Source of the DNA: Ectopseudomonas oleovorans
GTDB lineage: Bacteria > Pseudomonadota > Gammaproteobacteria > Pseudomonadales > Pseudomonadaceae
DNA length: 64,000 bases
Direction of reading: 5' to 3'
NCBI RefSeq assembly: GCF_003052605.1
Contig: NZ_QASO01000042.1
Coordinates: 1 to 64,000 of the forward strand
Each line of letters starts with the position of its first letter. The first letter of the stretch is position 1. The notes below the pieces were generated by a model, which did not search any database, was not told where the DNA came from, and was given only the letters and a program-made list of their open reading frames with translations. Shown piece by piece: positions 46,075 to 55,286 of this stretch. The position numbers were made by a program, and so were the translations under genes.

Positions 46075-47529
46075 TTATGTCGGACGATAAACGCGCACAT
46101 TGGCATGCCCCTCGCTCAGCAGGTGATGGGCATGCAGGCGGCTCATGACGCCCTTGTCGCAATACAGCAGGTACTGGCGGTTCTCATCCAGTTCCTTGAA
46201 TTTGTTGTTCAGCGCGTAGAACGGCAGCGCCTGCACCTCGACACCCGGCACGTCGAGCGGCTCGTCTTCGGCGGCGTCGGGGTGGCGAATGTCGATGACG
46301 ATGTGCCCGGCCAGGGCTTCGCGCACTTCCTCGACCTGCACGTCCTTGCCCAGTTCGTCGATCACGCGGTCGATGGGCAGTTGGGTGGCGCGCTCCAGGG
46401 CGCGATCGAGGATGGCCATGTCGAACTGCGCCTCCTCCTTCTCCACGCGGTAACCGCGGGCCTTGGTGGTCGGGTTGACCGAGATCACGCCGCAGTATTC
46501 GGGCATGTTCTTGGCGAACTCGGCGGTACCGATTTGCGTGGCGGTGTCGATGATGTCCTGTTTGTGGCTGGCAATCAGCGGGCGCATGACCAGCATGTCG
46601 GTCGCCGAATCGATCACCGCCAGGTTGGTCAGGGTCTGGCTCGACACCTGGCTGATCGCCTCACCGGTGACCAGCGCTTCGATCTGCAGTTTTTCGGCAA
46701 CACGAGTAGCCGCGCGCAGCATCATGCGCTTGAGGATCACACCCATCTGGCTGTTGTCGACCTTGCCGAGAATCTCGCCGACCACTTCTTCGAACGGCAC
46801 GCTGACGAACAGCACGCGCTGCGAACGGCCAAACTTCTGCCAAATATAGTGCGCCACTTCCATCACGCCCAGTTCATGGGCACGGCCACCGAGATTGAAG
46901 AAGCAGAAGTGGCTGACCAGGCCGCGGCGCATCATCTGATAGGCCGCGACGGTGGAGTCGAAGCCGCCGCTCATCAGCACCAGGGTCTGTTCCAACGAGC
47001 CCAGCGGGTAACCGCCGAGGCCTTCGTGGCGGTTATGCACCACGAAGAGGCGCTGGTCGCGAATTTCCATGCGCACTTCGACTTCCGGTTTCTTCAGGTC
47101 GATACCGGCCGCACCGCACTCCTGACGCAGACGTGAACCGACATGGCGTTCGACATCGATTGAGCTGAACGCGTGCTTGCCGCCACGCTTGCAACGCACG
47201 GCGAAGATCTTGCCCGGCAACTGGTCGGCGTAGTGGCGCTTGCAGTGTTCAGTGATCTCGTCCAAATCGCCCAGCGGGTACTCATTCACCTCGAGGAACA
47301 AACCAATGCCCGGAGTGTTGCGCAGGCGTTCGGTCATCTCGGCCAGCAGCTTGGGATCGTCCAGGTCGGTCTCGACCTCGAGGTTGTCCCAGACACCCGT
47401 GACCCGCAGAGCAGGGTCAAGATCACGCAGCACGGAGCGAATGTTCTTCCCCAGCTGGCGAATGAACTGCTTGCGCACCGGGCGGCTCTTGATGGTGATT
47501 TCCGGGAAAACTTTGACGATGAGCTTCAT
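46075..47529 (-). CDS. thiI: tRNA 4-thiouridine synthase / thiamine thiazole sulfurtransferase
   Basis: 484 residues. N-terminal ferredoxin-like domain ([20 protein letters not shown]), THUMP domain, PP-loop ATPase [17 protein letters not shown], and C-terminal rhodanese domain with catalytic Cys in [15 protein letters not shown]. It makes s4U8 in tRNA and hands sulphur to thiazole synthesis. It has the long enterobacterial/pseudomonad form with the rhodanese domain. Start at ATG 47529. Confidence 0.96.
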   Translation of the reverse strand: MKLIVKVFPEITIKSRPVRKQFIRQLGKNIRSVLRDLDPALRVTGVWDNLEVETDLDDPKLLAEMTERLRNTPGIGLFLEVNEYPLGDLDEITEHCKRHYADQLPGKIFAVRCKRGGKHAFSSIDVERHVGSRLRQECGAAGIDLKKPEVEVRMEIRDQRLFVVHNRHEGLGGYPLGSLEQTLVLMSGGFDSTVAAYQMMRRGLVSHFCFFNLGGRAHELGVMEVAHYIWQKFGRSQRVLFVSVPFEEVVGEILGKVDNSQMGVILKRMMLRAATRVAEKLQIEALVTGEAISQVSSQTLTNLAVIDSATDMLVMRPLIASHKQDIIDTATQIGTAEFAKNMPEYCGVISVNPTTKARGYRVEKEEAQFDMAILDRALERATQLPIDRVIDELGKDVQVEEVREALAGHIVIDIRHPDAAEDEPLDVPGVEVQALPFYALNNKFKELDENRQYLLYCDKGVMSRLHAHHLLSEGHANVRVYRPT

Positions 47530-47745
47530 GAATAGAGCGCCCGCTTGGGGGACGAAAAAACAGGGGCGCGGATTATAGCGGAAATTGTTCAAGCTTTGAC
47601 CAAAAATACTGCAACCCCAAGTTGGCGCACCAAAATAGGCCTTTTCCATAAATTTCAGCCCTTAAATAGTGCAAATATCTCCGCGGAATCGGCGCGCAGC
47701 CGGCGTAGCGCCTGAGTTTCGCGGCCTCTGCCCAATAAAGGGCAC

Positions 47746-47761
47746 TGGCATGCAATTTGCT
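47746..47761 (+). promoter_or_regulatory. glnA: Sigma-54 promoter of glnA
   Basis: TGGCATGCAATTTGCT matches the RpoN consensus TGGCACG-N4-TTGCW at all key -24 (GG) and -12 (GC) bases, about 100 bases before the glnA ATG. An NtrC-like half site GCACCA lies upstream at 47627-47632. Confidence 0.88.
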
Positions 47762-47858
47762 CCCTTGTGAGGCAGGTCGCCCTAAAGGACTATCCCGCCG
47801 GGCTTCACCGCACATATCGGGGCTCCACGAAGCGAGCCTTTTCCATCTGGAGGACAAC

Positions 47859-49265
47859 ATGTCTAAGGCTGTTCAACTGATCAAAGAACACGACGTGAAG
47901 TGGGTAGACCTGCGCTTCACCGATACCAAAGGCAAGCAGCACCACGTGACCATGCCGGCCCGTGACGCCCTGGACGAAGACTTCTTCGAGCACGGCAAAA
48001 TGTTCGACGGCTCGTCCATCCATGGCTGGAAAGGCATCGAAGCCTCCGACATGATCCTGATGCCGGTCGACGAAACTTCGGTACTGGACCCGTTCACCGA
48101 AGAGCCGACCCTGATCATCGTTTGCGACATCATTGAGCCAAGCACCATGCAGGGCTACGATCGTGACCCGCGCTCCATCGCCAAGCGTGCCGAAGAGTTC
48201 CTGAAAACCACCGGCATCGGTGACACCGTATTCGTCGGCCCGGAGCCCGAGTTCTTCATCTTCGACGAAGTGAAGTTCAAGTCCGACATCTCCGGCTCGA
48301 TGTTCAAGATCTACTCCGAGCAAGGCTCCTGGATGACCGACCAGGACGTGGAAGGCGGCAACAAAGGCCACCGTCCCGCCGTCAAAGGTGGTTACTTCCC
48401 GGTTCCGCCGTGCGACCACGACCACGAAATCCGTACTGCCATGTGTAATGCCATGGAAGAAATGGGCCTGGTCGTCGAAGTGCACCACCACGAAGTGGCC
48501 ACTGCCGGTCAGAACGAAATCGGCGTGAAGTTCAACACCCTGGTCGCCAAGGCTGACGAAGTTCAGACCCTGAAGTACTGCGTGCACAACGTGGCCGACG
48601 CCTACGGCAAGACCGCTACCTTCATGCCGAAGCCGCTGTACGGCGACAACGGCTCGGGGATGCACGTGCACATGTCGATCTCCAAAGACGGCAAGAACAC
48701 CTTCGCAGGCGAAGGCTATGCCGGTCTGTCCGAGACCGCCCTGTACTTCATCGGCGGCATCATCAAGCACGGTAAGGCCCTGAACGGCTTCACCAACCCG
48801 TCGACCAACTCCTACAAGCGCCTGGTTCCGGGCTTCGAAGCGCCGGTCATGCTGGCCTACTCGGCTCGCAACCGCAGCGCTTCGATCCGTATTCCGTACG
48901 TTTCCAGCCCGAAAGCCCGCCGTATCGAAGCGCGTTTCCCAGACCCGGCTGCCAACCCGTACCTGTGCTTCGCTGCACTGCTGATGGCCGGTCTGGACGG
49001 TATCCAGAACAAGATCCACCCGGGCGATGCCGCCGACAAGAACCTGTACGACCTGCCGCCGGAAGAAGGCAAGCTGATCCCGCAGGTCTGCGGCAGCCTG
49101 AAAGAAGCCCTGGAAGAGCTGGACAAGGGCCGCGCGTTCCTGACCAAGGGCGGCGTGTTCTCCGACGACTTCATCGATGCCTACATCGAGCTGAAATCGG
49201 AAGAAGAAATCAAGGTACGTACCTTCGTACACCCGCTGGAATACGACCTGTACTACAGCGTCTAA
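47859..49265 (+). CDS. glnA: Glutamine synthetase type I
   Basis: 468 residues, standard GSI-beta length. [49 protein letters not shown], and [10 protein letters not shown] holding Tyr397, the adenylylation site. It makes glutamine from glutamate and ammonia. A strong AGGAGG-type site (GGAGGACAAC) precedes ATG 47859. The sigma-54 promoter and nearby ntrBC show nitrogen control. Confidence 0.98.
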   Translation: MSKAVQLIKEHDVKWVDLRFTDTKGKQHHVTMPARDALDEDFFEHGKMFDGSSIHGWKGIEASDMILMPVDETSVLDPFTEEPTLIIVCDIIEPSTMQGYDRDPRSIAKRAEEFLKTTGIGDTVFVGPEPEFFIFDEVKFKSDISGSMFKIYSEQGSWMTDQDVEGGNKGHRPAVKGGYFPVPPCDHDHEIRTAMCNAMEEMGLVVEVHHHEVATAGQNEIGVKFNTLVAKADEVQTLKYCVHNVADAYGKTATFMPKPLYGDNGSGMHVHMSISKDGKNTFAGEGYAGLSETALYFIGGIIKHGKALNGFTNPSTNSYKRLVPGFEAPVMLAYSARNRSASIRIPYVSSPKARRIEARFPDPAANPYLCFAALLMAGLDGIQNKIHPGDAADKNLYDLPPEEGKLIPQVCGSLKEALEELDKGRAFLTKGGVFSDDFIDAYIELKSEEEIKVRTFVHPLEYDLYYSV

Positions 49266-49299
49266 GCCAGTCTCGCACCGCCCTCGTGCGGCGCGTTTC

Positions 49300-49335
49300 A
49301 AAAGCCCTGCCCGGCCCTGCCTGGCGGGGCTTTTT
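49300..49335 (+). terminator. Rho-independent terminator of glnA
   Basis: Stem AAGCCCTGCC with GGCGGGGCTT (one G-T pair), followed by TTTTT, 35 bases past the stop. Confidence 0.85.
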
Positions 49336-49362
49336 CATGGACACGCAGCGGCACCATGCCCT

Positions 49363-49428
49363 GTAGGAGCGAGCATCGCGAGCGAACCTGGCGAGCTGAA
49401 GAGCTTCGCTCGCGACGCTCGCGCCTAC
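49363..49428. repeat. REP-like inverted pair, GTAGGAGCGAGC family
   Basis: Facing imperfect arms (49363-49386 and 49405-49428: GTAGGAGCGAGCATCGCGAG and its near complement) between glnA and the DUF4124 pair. Confidence 0.8.
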
Positions 49429-49541
49429 GGCAGATCCGAGTCCACTTTTTGTAGCCGAATATCACAGCCATGGAGCCCTGCGCTTGCCAGGAACCGCCAG
49501 CAGTGCAAGGCTTAGCGCATCATCCGCGGAAGGATCGGCCC

Positions 49542-50105
49542 ATGCGCCTGCTACTCGCCTGCCTGCTGCTTGCCCTGGCCCTGCCGGCCAGTGCGCAGAT
49601 CTACAAATACACCGACGCCAACGGCAACACGGTCTTCACCAACCAGCCGCCCGATGGCACGGCCGCCGAAAGCGTCAACCTGCCGCCAACCAATACGGTG
49701 GAGATGCAGACGCCGAGCATGCCGGCGAGCGACGACAACGCGCCAGCGCAGAGCGAAGCGCCCTACTCGGTGCTGAGCCTCACCGGCATCCCGGACGACG
49801 AAGCGATGCGCGCCAACAACGGCACCTTCATCGTCGGCGTGAACATTCAGCCGCGCCTGCAGCCCGGCCACCAGCTACGCCTGATTCTCGATGGCAAGCC
49901 ATACGGCCAGGCCAGCAACGTACCGAGCCTGCAACTGACCAACCTTGACCGTGGCGCACACAGCCTGGCGGTAGCAGTGGTGGCCGGCGAACGCATCATC
50001 CAGCAGAGCGCCACCGAAACCTTTACCGTGCAGCGCATCAGCGTCAACAGCCCTGCTCGCCCACCGGTCACGCCACCGCGCCCGACCCCAAGACCGACGA
50101 ACTGA
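49542..50105 (+). CDS. DUF4124-domain exported protein, first of two
   Basis: 187 residues with a signal peptide (MRLLLACLLLALALPASAQ). The DUF4124 motif follows immediately: IYKYTDANGNTVFTNQPPDG. A beta-rich C-terminal part (IQPRLQPGHQLRLILDGKPYG, LTNLDRGAHSLAVAVVAGERI) is shared with the next gene, and the end is Pro-rich. Periplasmic; function unknown. Such genes regularly precede ntrBC in Pseudomonas. The next gene starts six bases after this stop. Confidence 0.85.
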   Translation: MRLLLACLLLALALPASAQIYKYTDANGNTVFTNQPPDGTAAESVNLPPTNTVEMQTPSMPASDDNAPAQSEAPYSVLSLTGIPDDEAMRANNGTFIVGVNIQPRLQPGHQLRLILDGKPYGQASNVPSLQLTNLDRGAHSLAVAVVAGERIIQQSATETFTVQRISVNSPARPPVTPPRPTPRPTN

Positions 50106-50110
50106 CCACG

Positions 50111-50728
50111 ATGCGTACACTGCTGCTCTGCCTGCTGTTCATCACCCAAGCGGCTTTGGCTCAGGTCTATACCTATATCGATGCTGAAGGTAACCGCGTT
50201 TTCACTGACAAACCGCGCAGCAGCAATGCCGAACGAGTGGTGCTCGCGCCGTCCAACAGCGCGCAAATGAGCCAGCCCCAACCCACGGTGCGCATGGCCC
50301 CGCCACCCGCGGTAAGCAAACCGACCGTGCACTATCAGCTGCTGCGCATTCTCGTGCCGGAGCCGGACGCCTCTATCCATAACGGTTCCGGCGACATGAT
50401 CGTCACCCTCAACAGCGAGCCGGGCCTGCTGCCCGGCCATAGCTACCGGCTGCTGCTCGACGGCGAACCTCAAGGCGAGATCAGCCGCAGCCCGGTGTTC
50501 TCCTTGCAGCATGTCGACCGTGGCACGCACCAACTGGTGGCAGAAATCATCGACTCCGCCGGGCTCATCGTCGAACGCACACCGGCGCAACCCTTCCACA
50601 TGCACCGCATGACCCTGGCGCAGAAACGCAAGATCAATCCGTGCAAGAAAGATGAATACGGCGTTCGCCCCGAATGCCCGCTGAAAGACAAACCCAAGGA
50701 AGAGGTCAGCATCCTTCCCTTCTTCTGA
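50111..50728 (+). CDS. DUF4124-domain exported protein, second of two
   Basis: 205 residues. Signal peptide MRTLLLCLLFITQAALAQ, then VYTYIDAEGNRVFTDKP (DUF4124) and LLPGHSYRLLLDGEPQGEI with VDRGTHQLVAEIIDSAG, parallel to the preceding protein. Clearly a tandem duplicate that has diverged. The C-terminus differs: NPCKKDEYGVRPECP with two Cys. Function unknown. Confidence 0.85.
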   Translation: MRTLLLCLLFITQAALAQVYTYIDAEGNRVFTDKPRSSNAERVVLAPSNSAQMSQPQPTVRMAPPPAVSKPTVHYQLLRILVPEPDASIHNGSGDMIVTLNSEPGLLPGHSYRLLLDGEPQGEISRSPVFSLQHVDRGTHQLVAEIIDSAGLIVERTPAQPFHMHRMTLAQKRKINPCKKDEYGVRPECPLKDKPKEEVSILPFF

Positions 50729-50736
50729 ACTCAAAC

Positions 50737-50751
50737 GCACCATAATGGTGC
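50737..50751. promoter_or_regulatory. NtrC-binding palindrome upstream of ntrBC
   Basis: GCACCATAATGGTGC is a perfect match to the NtrC enhancer core GCACCA-N3-TGGTGC. A second looser pair GGTGCG/CGCACC (50747-50764) adjoins it, suggesting paired sites. It implies autoregulation of ntrBC. Confidence 0.88.
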
Positions 50752-50868
50752 GATATAGCGCACCACCTCCTAAGCCCTCACCATTTTGGGTCGTTTTCCC
50801 CCGCCCTCTTCGCCGCAGCACCACCAAAACCTGGCAGACCGCACAAATAATGCGTCTTTTCGGGGCTT

Positions 50869-50883
50869 TGGTTTGCTTCTTGC
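50869..50883 (+). promoter_or_regulatory. Probable sigma-54 promoter of ntrBC
   Basis: TGGTTTGCTTCTTGC keeps the -24 GG and -12 GC with correct ten-base spacing, 118 bases after the NtrC palindrome and 34 bases before the ntrB ATG. Confidence 0.7.
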
Positions 50884-50916
50884 ATTTTCCTGCCCCATCG
50901 CCGGAACGCACTGCCT

Positions 50917-52005
50917 ATGACCATCAACGACGCGCTGCACCGCCTGCTACTCGACAACCTGACCACCGCCACCCTGCTGCTCAACAGCCAGCTGTGCCTT
51001 GAGTACATGAACCCGGCGGCGGAGATGCTTCTGGCCGTCAGCGGCCAGCGCAGCCATGGTCAGTTCATCAGCGACCTGTTCACCGAATCGCCCGAGGCGC
51101 TGTCATCCTTGCGCCAGGCGGTGGAACAGGCGCACCCATTCAACAAGCGCGAAGCCGTATTGACCTCGGTCACCGGCCAGACGCTGACCGTGGACTACGC
51201 GGTAACACCGCTGTTCAGCATGGGCGAGACCCTGCTGCTGCTGGAAGTGCACCCGCGCGACCGCCTGCTGCGCATCACCAAGGAAGAGGCGCAGCTGTCC
51301 AAGCAGGAAACCACCAAACTGCTGGTGCGCGGCCTGGCCCACGAAATCAAGAATCCGCTCGGCGGCATTCGCGGTGCGGCGCAACTGCTGTCGCGCGAAC
51401 TGCCCAACGAAGAGCTCAAGGACTACACCAACGTCATCATCGAAGAGGCCGACCGCTTGCGTAACCTGGTCGACCGCATGCTCGGCTCGAACAAGCTGCC
51501 GTCGCTGGCGATGACCAACGTGCACGAGGTGCTGGAGCGCGTCGCCAACCTGATCGAGGCGGAAAGCCAAGGCAGCATCACCTTGGTGCGCGACTACGAC
51601 CCAAGCATTCCGGATCTGCTGATCGACCGTGAGCAGATGATCCAGGCCGTGCTCAATATCGTGCGCAACGCCATGCAGGCCATCGCCGGGCAGAAGCATG
51701 ACATGGGCCTCGGGCGCATCAGCCTGCGTACCCGCACCCTGCGCCAGTTCACCATTGGCCATACGCGCCATCGCCTGGTGGTCAAGGTCGAGATCATCGA
51801 CAACGGTCCCGGCATTCCGCCGGAACTGCAGGAAACCATCTTCTATCCCATGGTCAGCGGTCGTGCCGACGGCACCGGTCTGGGCCTGGCCATCACCCAG
51901 AACATCATCAGCCAGCACCAGGGGCTGATCGAGTGCGAGAGCTATCCCGGCCACACCGTATTCTCGATCTTCCTACCGCTGGAACAAGGAGCGCCCACGC
52001 CATGA
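50917..52005 (+). CDS. glnL: Nitrogen regulation sensor kinase NtrB
   Basis: 362 residues: N-terminal PAS domain (LLLNSQLCLEYMNPAAEMLLAVSG), H-box GLAHEIKNPLGGIRGAAQLL with the phosphorylated His142, and N, G1 and G2 ATP-binding boxes (NIVRNAMQAI, IDNGPGIPPELQE, GTGLGLAITQNII). Under nitrogen limitation it phosphorylates NtrC; PII binding reverses this. Stop overlaps ntrC start by ATGA. Confidence 0.96.
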   Translation: MTINDALHRLLLDNLTTATLLLNSQLCLEYMNPAAEMLLAVSGQRSHGQFISDLFTESPEALSSLRQAVEQAHPFNKREAVLTSVTGQTLTVDYAVTPLFSMGETLLLLEVHPRDRLLRITKEEAQLSKQETTKLLVRGLAHEIKNPLGGIRGAAQLLSRELPNEELKDYTNVIIEEADRLRNLVDRMLGSNKLPSLAMTNVHEVLERVANLIEAESQGSITLVRDYDPSIPDLLIDREQMIQAVLNIVRNAMQAIAGQKHDMGLGRISLRTRTLRQFTIGHTRHRLVVKVEIIDNGPGIPPELQETIFYPMVSGRADGTGLGLAITQNIISQHQGLIECESYPGHTVFSIFLPLEQGAPTP

Positions 52006-53435
52006 GCCGCAGTGAAACCGTCTGGATTGTCGACGACGATCGTTCCATCCGCTGGGTACTGGAAAAGGCCCTGCAACAGGAAGGCATGACCACCCAGAGT
52101 TTCGACAGTGCCGACGGTGTACTCGCCCGCCTGGCCCGCCAACAGCCGGACGTGATCATCTCCGACATCCGCATGCCCGGCGCCAGCGGCCTCGACCTGC
52201 TGGCCCGCATCCGCGAGCTGTATCCGCGCTTGCCGGTGATCATCATGACCGCCCATTCGGACCTGGACAGCGCAGTAGCCAGTTACCAGGGCGGCGCCTT
52301 CGAGTACCTGCCCAAGCCGTTCGACGTCGACGAGGCCGTTTCACTGGTCAAGCGCGCCTTCCAGCATGCTCAGGAACAGCAGAGCCTGGCCGTCCCGGCT
52401 GCGCAGGCGCGTACCCCGGAAATCATCGGTGAAGCACCGGCGATGCAGGAGGTGTTCCGCGCTATCGGCCGCTTGAGCCACTCCAATATCACCGTGCTGA
52501 TCAACGGCGAATCCGGTACGGGTAAAGAGCTGGTGGCGCACGCCCTGCACCGCCATAGCCCACGCGCAGCAGCGCCGTTCATTGCCCTGAACATGGCGGC
52601 AATTCCCAAGGACCTGATGGAGTCCGAGCTGTTCGGCCACGAGAAAGGCGCCTTCACCGGCGCGGCCAACCAGCGTCGCGGCCGTTTCGAACAGGCCGAT
52701 GGCGGCACGCTGTTCCTCGACGAAATCGGCGACATGCCGGCCGACACCCAAACGCGCCTGCTGCGCGTATTGGCCGATGGCGAGTTCTACCGCGTTGGTG
52801 GTCACACCCCGGTGAAGGTTGACGTGCGCATCATCGCCGCCACCCACCAGAACCTGGAAACCCTGGTGACAGCCGGCAAGTTCCGTGAAGATCTGTTCCA
52901 CCGCCTCAACGTCATCCGCATTCACATCCCGCGCCTGGCCGATCGCCGCGAGGACATCCCGACCCTGGCCCACCACTTCCTCGCCCGCGCCGCGCAGGAA
53001 CTGGCGGTGGAGCCGAAATTGCTCAAGAGCGAAACCGAGGACTACCTCAAGCACCTGCCCTGGCCGGGCAACGTGCGCCAGTTGGAGAACACCTGCCGCT
53101 GGATCACCGTCATGGCCTCGGGTCGCGAAGTGCACGTCGACGACCTGCCGCCCGAGCTGCTGACCCAGCCGCAGGACGCCGCACCAGTGACCAACTGGGA
53201 GCAGGCGCTGCGCCTCTGGGCCGACCAGGCCCTGGCACGCGGCCAGTCCAACCTGCTCGACAGCGCTGTGCCGGCGTTCGAGCGCATCATGATCGAGACC
53301 GCGCTCAAGCACACCGCCGGCCGCCGCCGCGACGCCGCCTTGCTGCTGGGCTGGGGTCGTAACACCCTGACGCGCAAGATCAAGGAACTGGGCATGAAGG
53401 TCGACGGTGGGGATGACGACGACAGCGACGACTGA
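52002..53435 (+). CDS. glnG: Nitrogen regulation response regulator NtrC
   Basis: 477 residues. Receiver domain with VWIVDDD and phospho-acceptor Asp55 in VIISDIRMPG. Sigma-54-activating AAA+ domain with GESGTGKELVAHALH and ELFGHEKGAFTGA, plus FLDEIGDMP. Fis-type helix-turn-helix at the C-terminus (RRRDAALLLGWGRNTLTRKIKEL). It activates glnA and other nitrogen genes; the palindrome at 50737 is its likely own site. C-terminus is unusually acidic (DGGDDDDSDD). Confidence 0.97.
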   Translation: MSRSETVWIVDDDRSIRWVLEKALQQEGMTTQSFDSADGVLARLARQQPDVIISDIRMPGASGLDLLARIRELYPRLPVIIMTAHSDLDSAVASYQGGAFEYLPKPFDVDEAVSLVKRAFQHAQEQQSLAVPAAQARTPEIIGEAPAMQEVFRAIGRLSHSNITVLINGESGTGKELVAHALHRHSPRAAAPFIALNMAAIPKDLMESELFGHEKGAFTGAANQRRGRFEQADGGTLFLDEIGDMPADTQTRLLRVLADGEFYRVGGHTPVKVDVRIIAATHQNLETLVTAGKFREDLFHRLNVIRIHIPRLADRREDIPTLAHHFLARAAQELAVEPKLLKSETEDYLKHLPWPGNVRQLENTCRWITVMASGREVHVDDLPPELLTQPQDAAPVTNWEQALRLWADQALARGQSNLLDSAVPAFERIMIETALKHTAGRRRDAALLLGWGRNTLTRKIKELGMKVDGGDDDDSDD

Positions 53436-53451
53436 TACCGCCAACGCTACG

Positions 53452-53484
53452 AAAAAGGGCATTCCGTGGGATGCCCTTTTTCAT
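53452..53484 (+). terminator. Rho-independent terminator of ntrBC
   Basis: Perfect stem AAAAAGGGCAT (53452-53462) with ATGCCCTTTTT (53471-53481), eight-base loop, about 17 bases past the ntrC stop; the A/T arms let it serve either strand. Confidence 0.92.
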
Positions 53485-53528
53485 TTTCCCCGGAGTGCAT
53501 CCGGGCAACGGCGCTTGATTCCCCTGAC

Positions 53529-53927
53529 TCAACCGCGCTGCGCGTTCTTGATCGAGATCTGCGTATTGAGCGTCCAGAAGTCGTAGAGCACGCCGATCAG
53601 GAACAGGCCGCCGGTAAACAGGTAGATGATCCCGGTGATCCACTTGCCCTGATACATGCGGTGTACGCCGAAAATGCCAAGGAAGGTCAGCAGGATCCAC
53701 GCCACGTTGTAGTCAGTATCACCTGCGGTAAAACGCAGGTCGGCCTCGCGATCCATCGCCGGAATCAGGAACAGGTCAATGATCCAACCGATGAAGAACA
53801 ATCCCAGGGTGAAGAACCAAATGGTGCCGGTGACCGGTTTGCCGTAGTAGAAACGGTGCGAACCGAGAAAGCCGAAAATCCACAGCAGGTAGCCAATCAG
53901 CTTGCTGTGCGTATCCTGTCGTTGCAT
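53529..53927 (-). CDS. TM2-domain membrane protein
   Basis: 132 residues, ATG 53927 with AAGGAG upstream. Two tandem TM2-like halves, each with a helix-turn-helix hairpin in the membrane: IGYLLWIFGFLGSHRFYYGKP and WILLTFLGIFGVHRMYQGKW, with LGLFFIGWIIDLFLIP and GGLFLIGVLYDFW after them. The GxHR(F/M)Y core is diagnostic of TM2. Function in bacteria unknown. Confidence 0.87.
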   Translation of the reverse strand: MQRQDTHSKLIGYLLWIFGFLGSHRFYYGKPVTGTIWFFTLGLFFIGWIIDLFLIPAMDREADLRFTAGDTDYNVAWILLTFLGIFGVHRMYQGKWITGIIYLFTGGLFLIGVLYDFWTLNTQISIKNAQRG

Positions 53928-54041
53928 GGCGAACTCCTTGTGCGAGATACAGCTATGACGCTGCGCGCCGAGTGAAGGTTTCATTTGCAATGAGGCAGCG
54001 CAACACAACGAATGGCTTGATAGCTGTACGACGCCCATATA

Positions 54042-54057
54042 CTGTATAAAAAAACAG
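54042..54057 (+). promoter_or_regulatory. LexA-type SOS box before the radical SAM DNA-repair pair
   Basis: CTGTATAAAAAAACAG fits the LexA consensus CTG-N10-CAG with the ideal CTGT...ACAG ends. It lies 17 bases before the ATG at 54075, and no other gene starts here except the divergent TM2 gene 115 bases away. Confidence 0.82.
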
Positions 54058-54074
54058 TATAGATATTGCCCGCC

Positions 54075-55286
54075 ATGCAACTGATCGAAAAGCTCACCAT
54101 CCTCGCCGACGCAGCCAAGTACGACGCCTCCTGTGCCAGCAGCGGCGCACCCAAGCGCAGCTCCAAGGGCAAGGACAGCATCGGTTCGACCAACAGCATG
54201 GGCATCTGCCACAGCTATACGCCAGACGGTCGCTGCGTGGCGCTGCTCAAAGTACTGCTGACCAACTTCTGCCTGTACGACTGCCAATACTGCATCAACC
54301 GTCGTTCCAGTGACGTACCTCGCGCGCGCTTTACCCCCGAGGAAGTAGTGACGCTGACACTGGACTTCTACAAGCGCAACTGCATCAGCGGCCTGTTCCT
54401 CAGCTCCGGCATCATCCGCTCGGCCGACTACACCATGGAGCAGCTGATTCGCGTCGCCAAGCTGCTGCGTCAGGAGCACCAGTTCCGCGGCTACATTCAC
54501 CTCAAGACCATTCCCGATGCCGCACCGGAGTTGATCGCCGAAGCCGGCCTGTACGCGGACCGCCTCAGCGTCAACATCGAGCTGCCCACCGAAACCAGCC
54601 TGGTACGCCTGGCACCGGAAAAGAACGTCGGCAGCATCCACCAGGCCATGCACAAGATTCATCTCGGCGAGCGTGAGGCCAAGGAAGAACGCCGCGCGCC
54701 GCGCTTTGCCCCGGCCGGACAAAGCACGCAGATGATCGTCGGTGCCGACGCCACCGATGACAGCACCATCCTGCACAACGCCCAGAGCCTGTATCACGAC
54801 TACCGCCTGCGCCGCGTCTACTACTCGGCCTTCAGTCCGATTCCGCAGAGCCCCAAGACCGTGCCCTTCGAGGCGCCGCCGCTGCTGCGCGAACACCGCC
54901 TGTACCAGGCCGACTTCCTCATGCGCGGCTATGGCTTCAGTGCCACGGAGCTGCTCGCCGGCCCCGGCAACCTGGATCTGGATATCGACCCCAAGCTGGC
55001 CTGGGCCCTGGCCAACCGCGAGCAGTTTCCCGTCGATCTCAACCGCGCCGACGAATCATTGATCGCCCGCGTGCCCGGCATCGGTGTGCTCAGCGCACGA
55101 CGCCTGGGCGCGCTGCGGCGCGAACGGCGTATCCGCTACGAGGACCTGACCCGTCTGCGCTGCGTACTGGAAAAGGCCAAGCCCTTCATCGTCACCCAGG
55201 ACTACCGACCGCCGCGGGCCGAACACGAGTCCGTGGTGCTGCGCCAGCAGTTGCGCGACACCCCGGCGCAGATGGCCTTGTGGTGA
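54075..55286 (+). CDS. Putative DNA modification/repair radical SAM protein (rSAM_link_UDG type)
   Basis: 403 residues. Radical-SAM Cys cluster C-x3-C-x2-C in LLTNFCLYDCQYCINRRSSD, then IHLKTIPDAAPELIAEAGLYADRLS and YYSAFSPIPQSP typical of this family. A helix-hairpin-helix DNA-binding region closes it (FPVDLNRADESLIARVPGIG, ARRLGALR). Related in outline to spore photoproduct lyase. The family is widely conserved beside a DUF4130-type partner and is assumed to repair or modify DNA, but its reaction is unknown. The LexA box in front supports a DNA-damage role. Confidence 0.9.
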   Translation: MQLIEKLTILADAAKYDASCASSGAPKRSSKGKDSIGSTNSMGICHSYTPDGRCVALLKVLLTNFCLYDCQYCINRRSSDVPRARFTPEEVVTLTLDFYKRNCISGLFLSSGIIRSADYTMEQLIRVAKLLRQEHQFRGYIHLKTIPDAAPELIAEAGLYADRLSVNIELPTETSLVRLAPEKNVGSIHQAMHKIHLGEREAKEERRAPRFAPAGQSTQMIVGADATDDSTILHNAQSLYHDYRLRRVYYSAFSPIPQSPKTVPFEAPPLLREHRLYQADFLMRGYGFSATELLAGPGNLDLDIDPKLAWALANREQFPVDLNRADESLIARVPGIGVLSARRLGALRRERRIRYEDLTRLRCVLEKAKPFIVTQDYRPPRAEHESVVLRQQLRDTPAQMALW

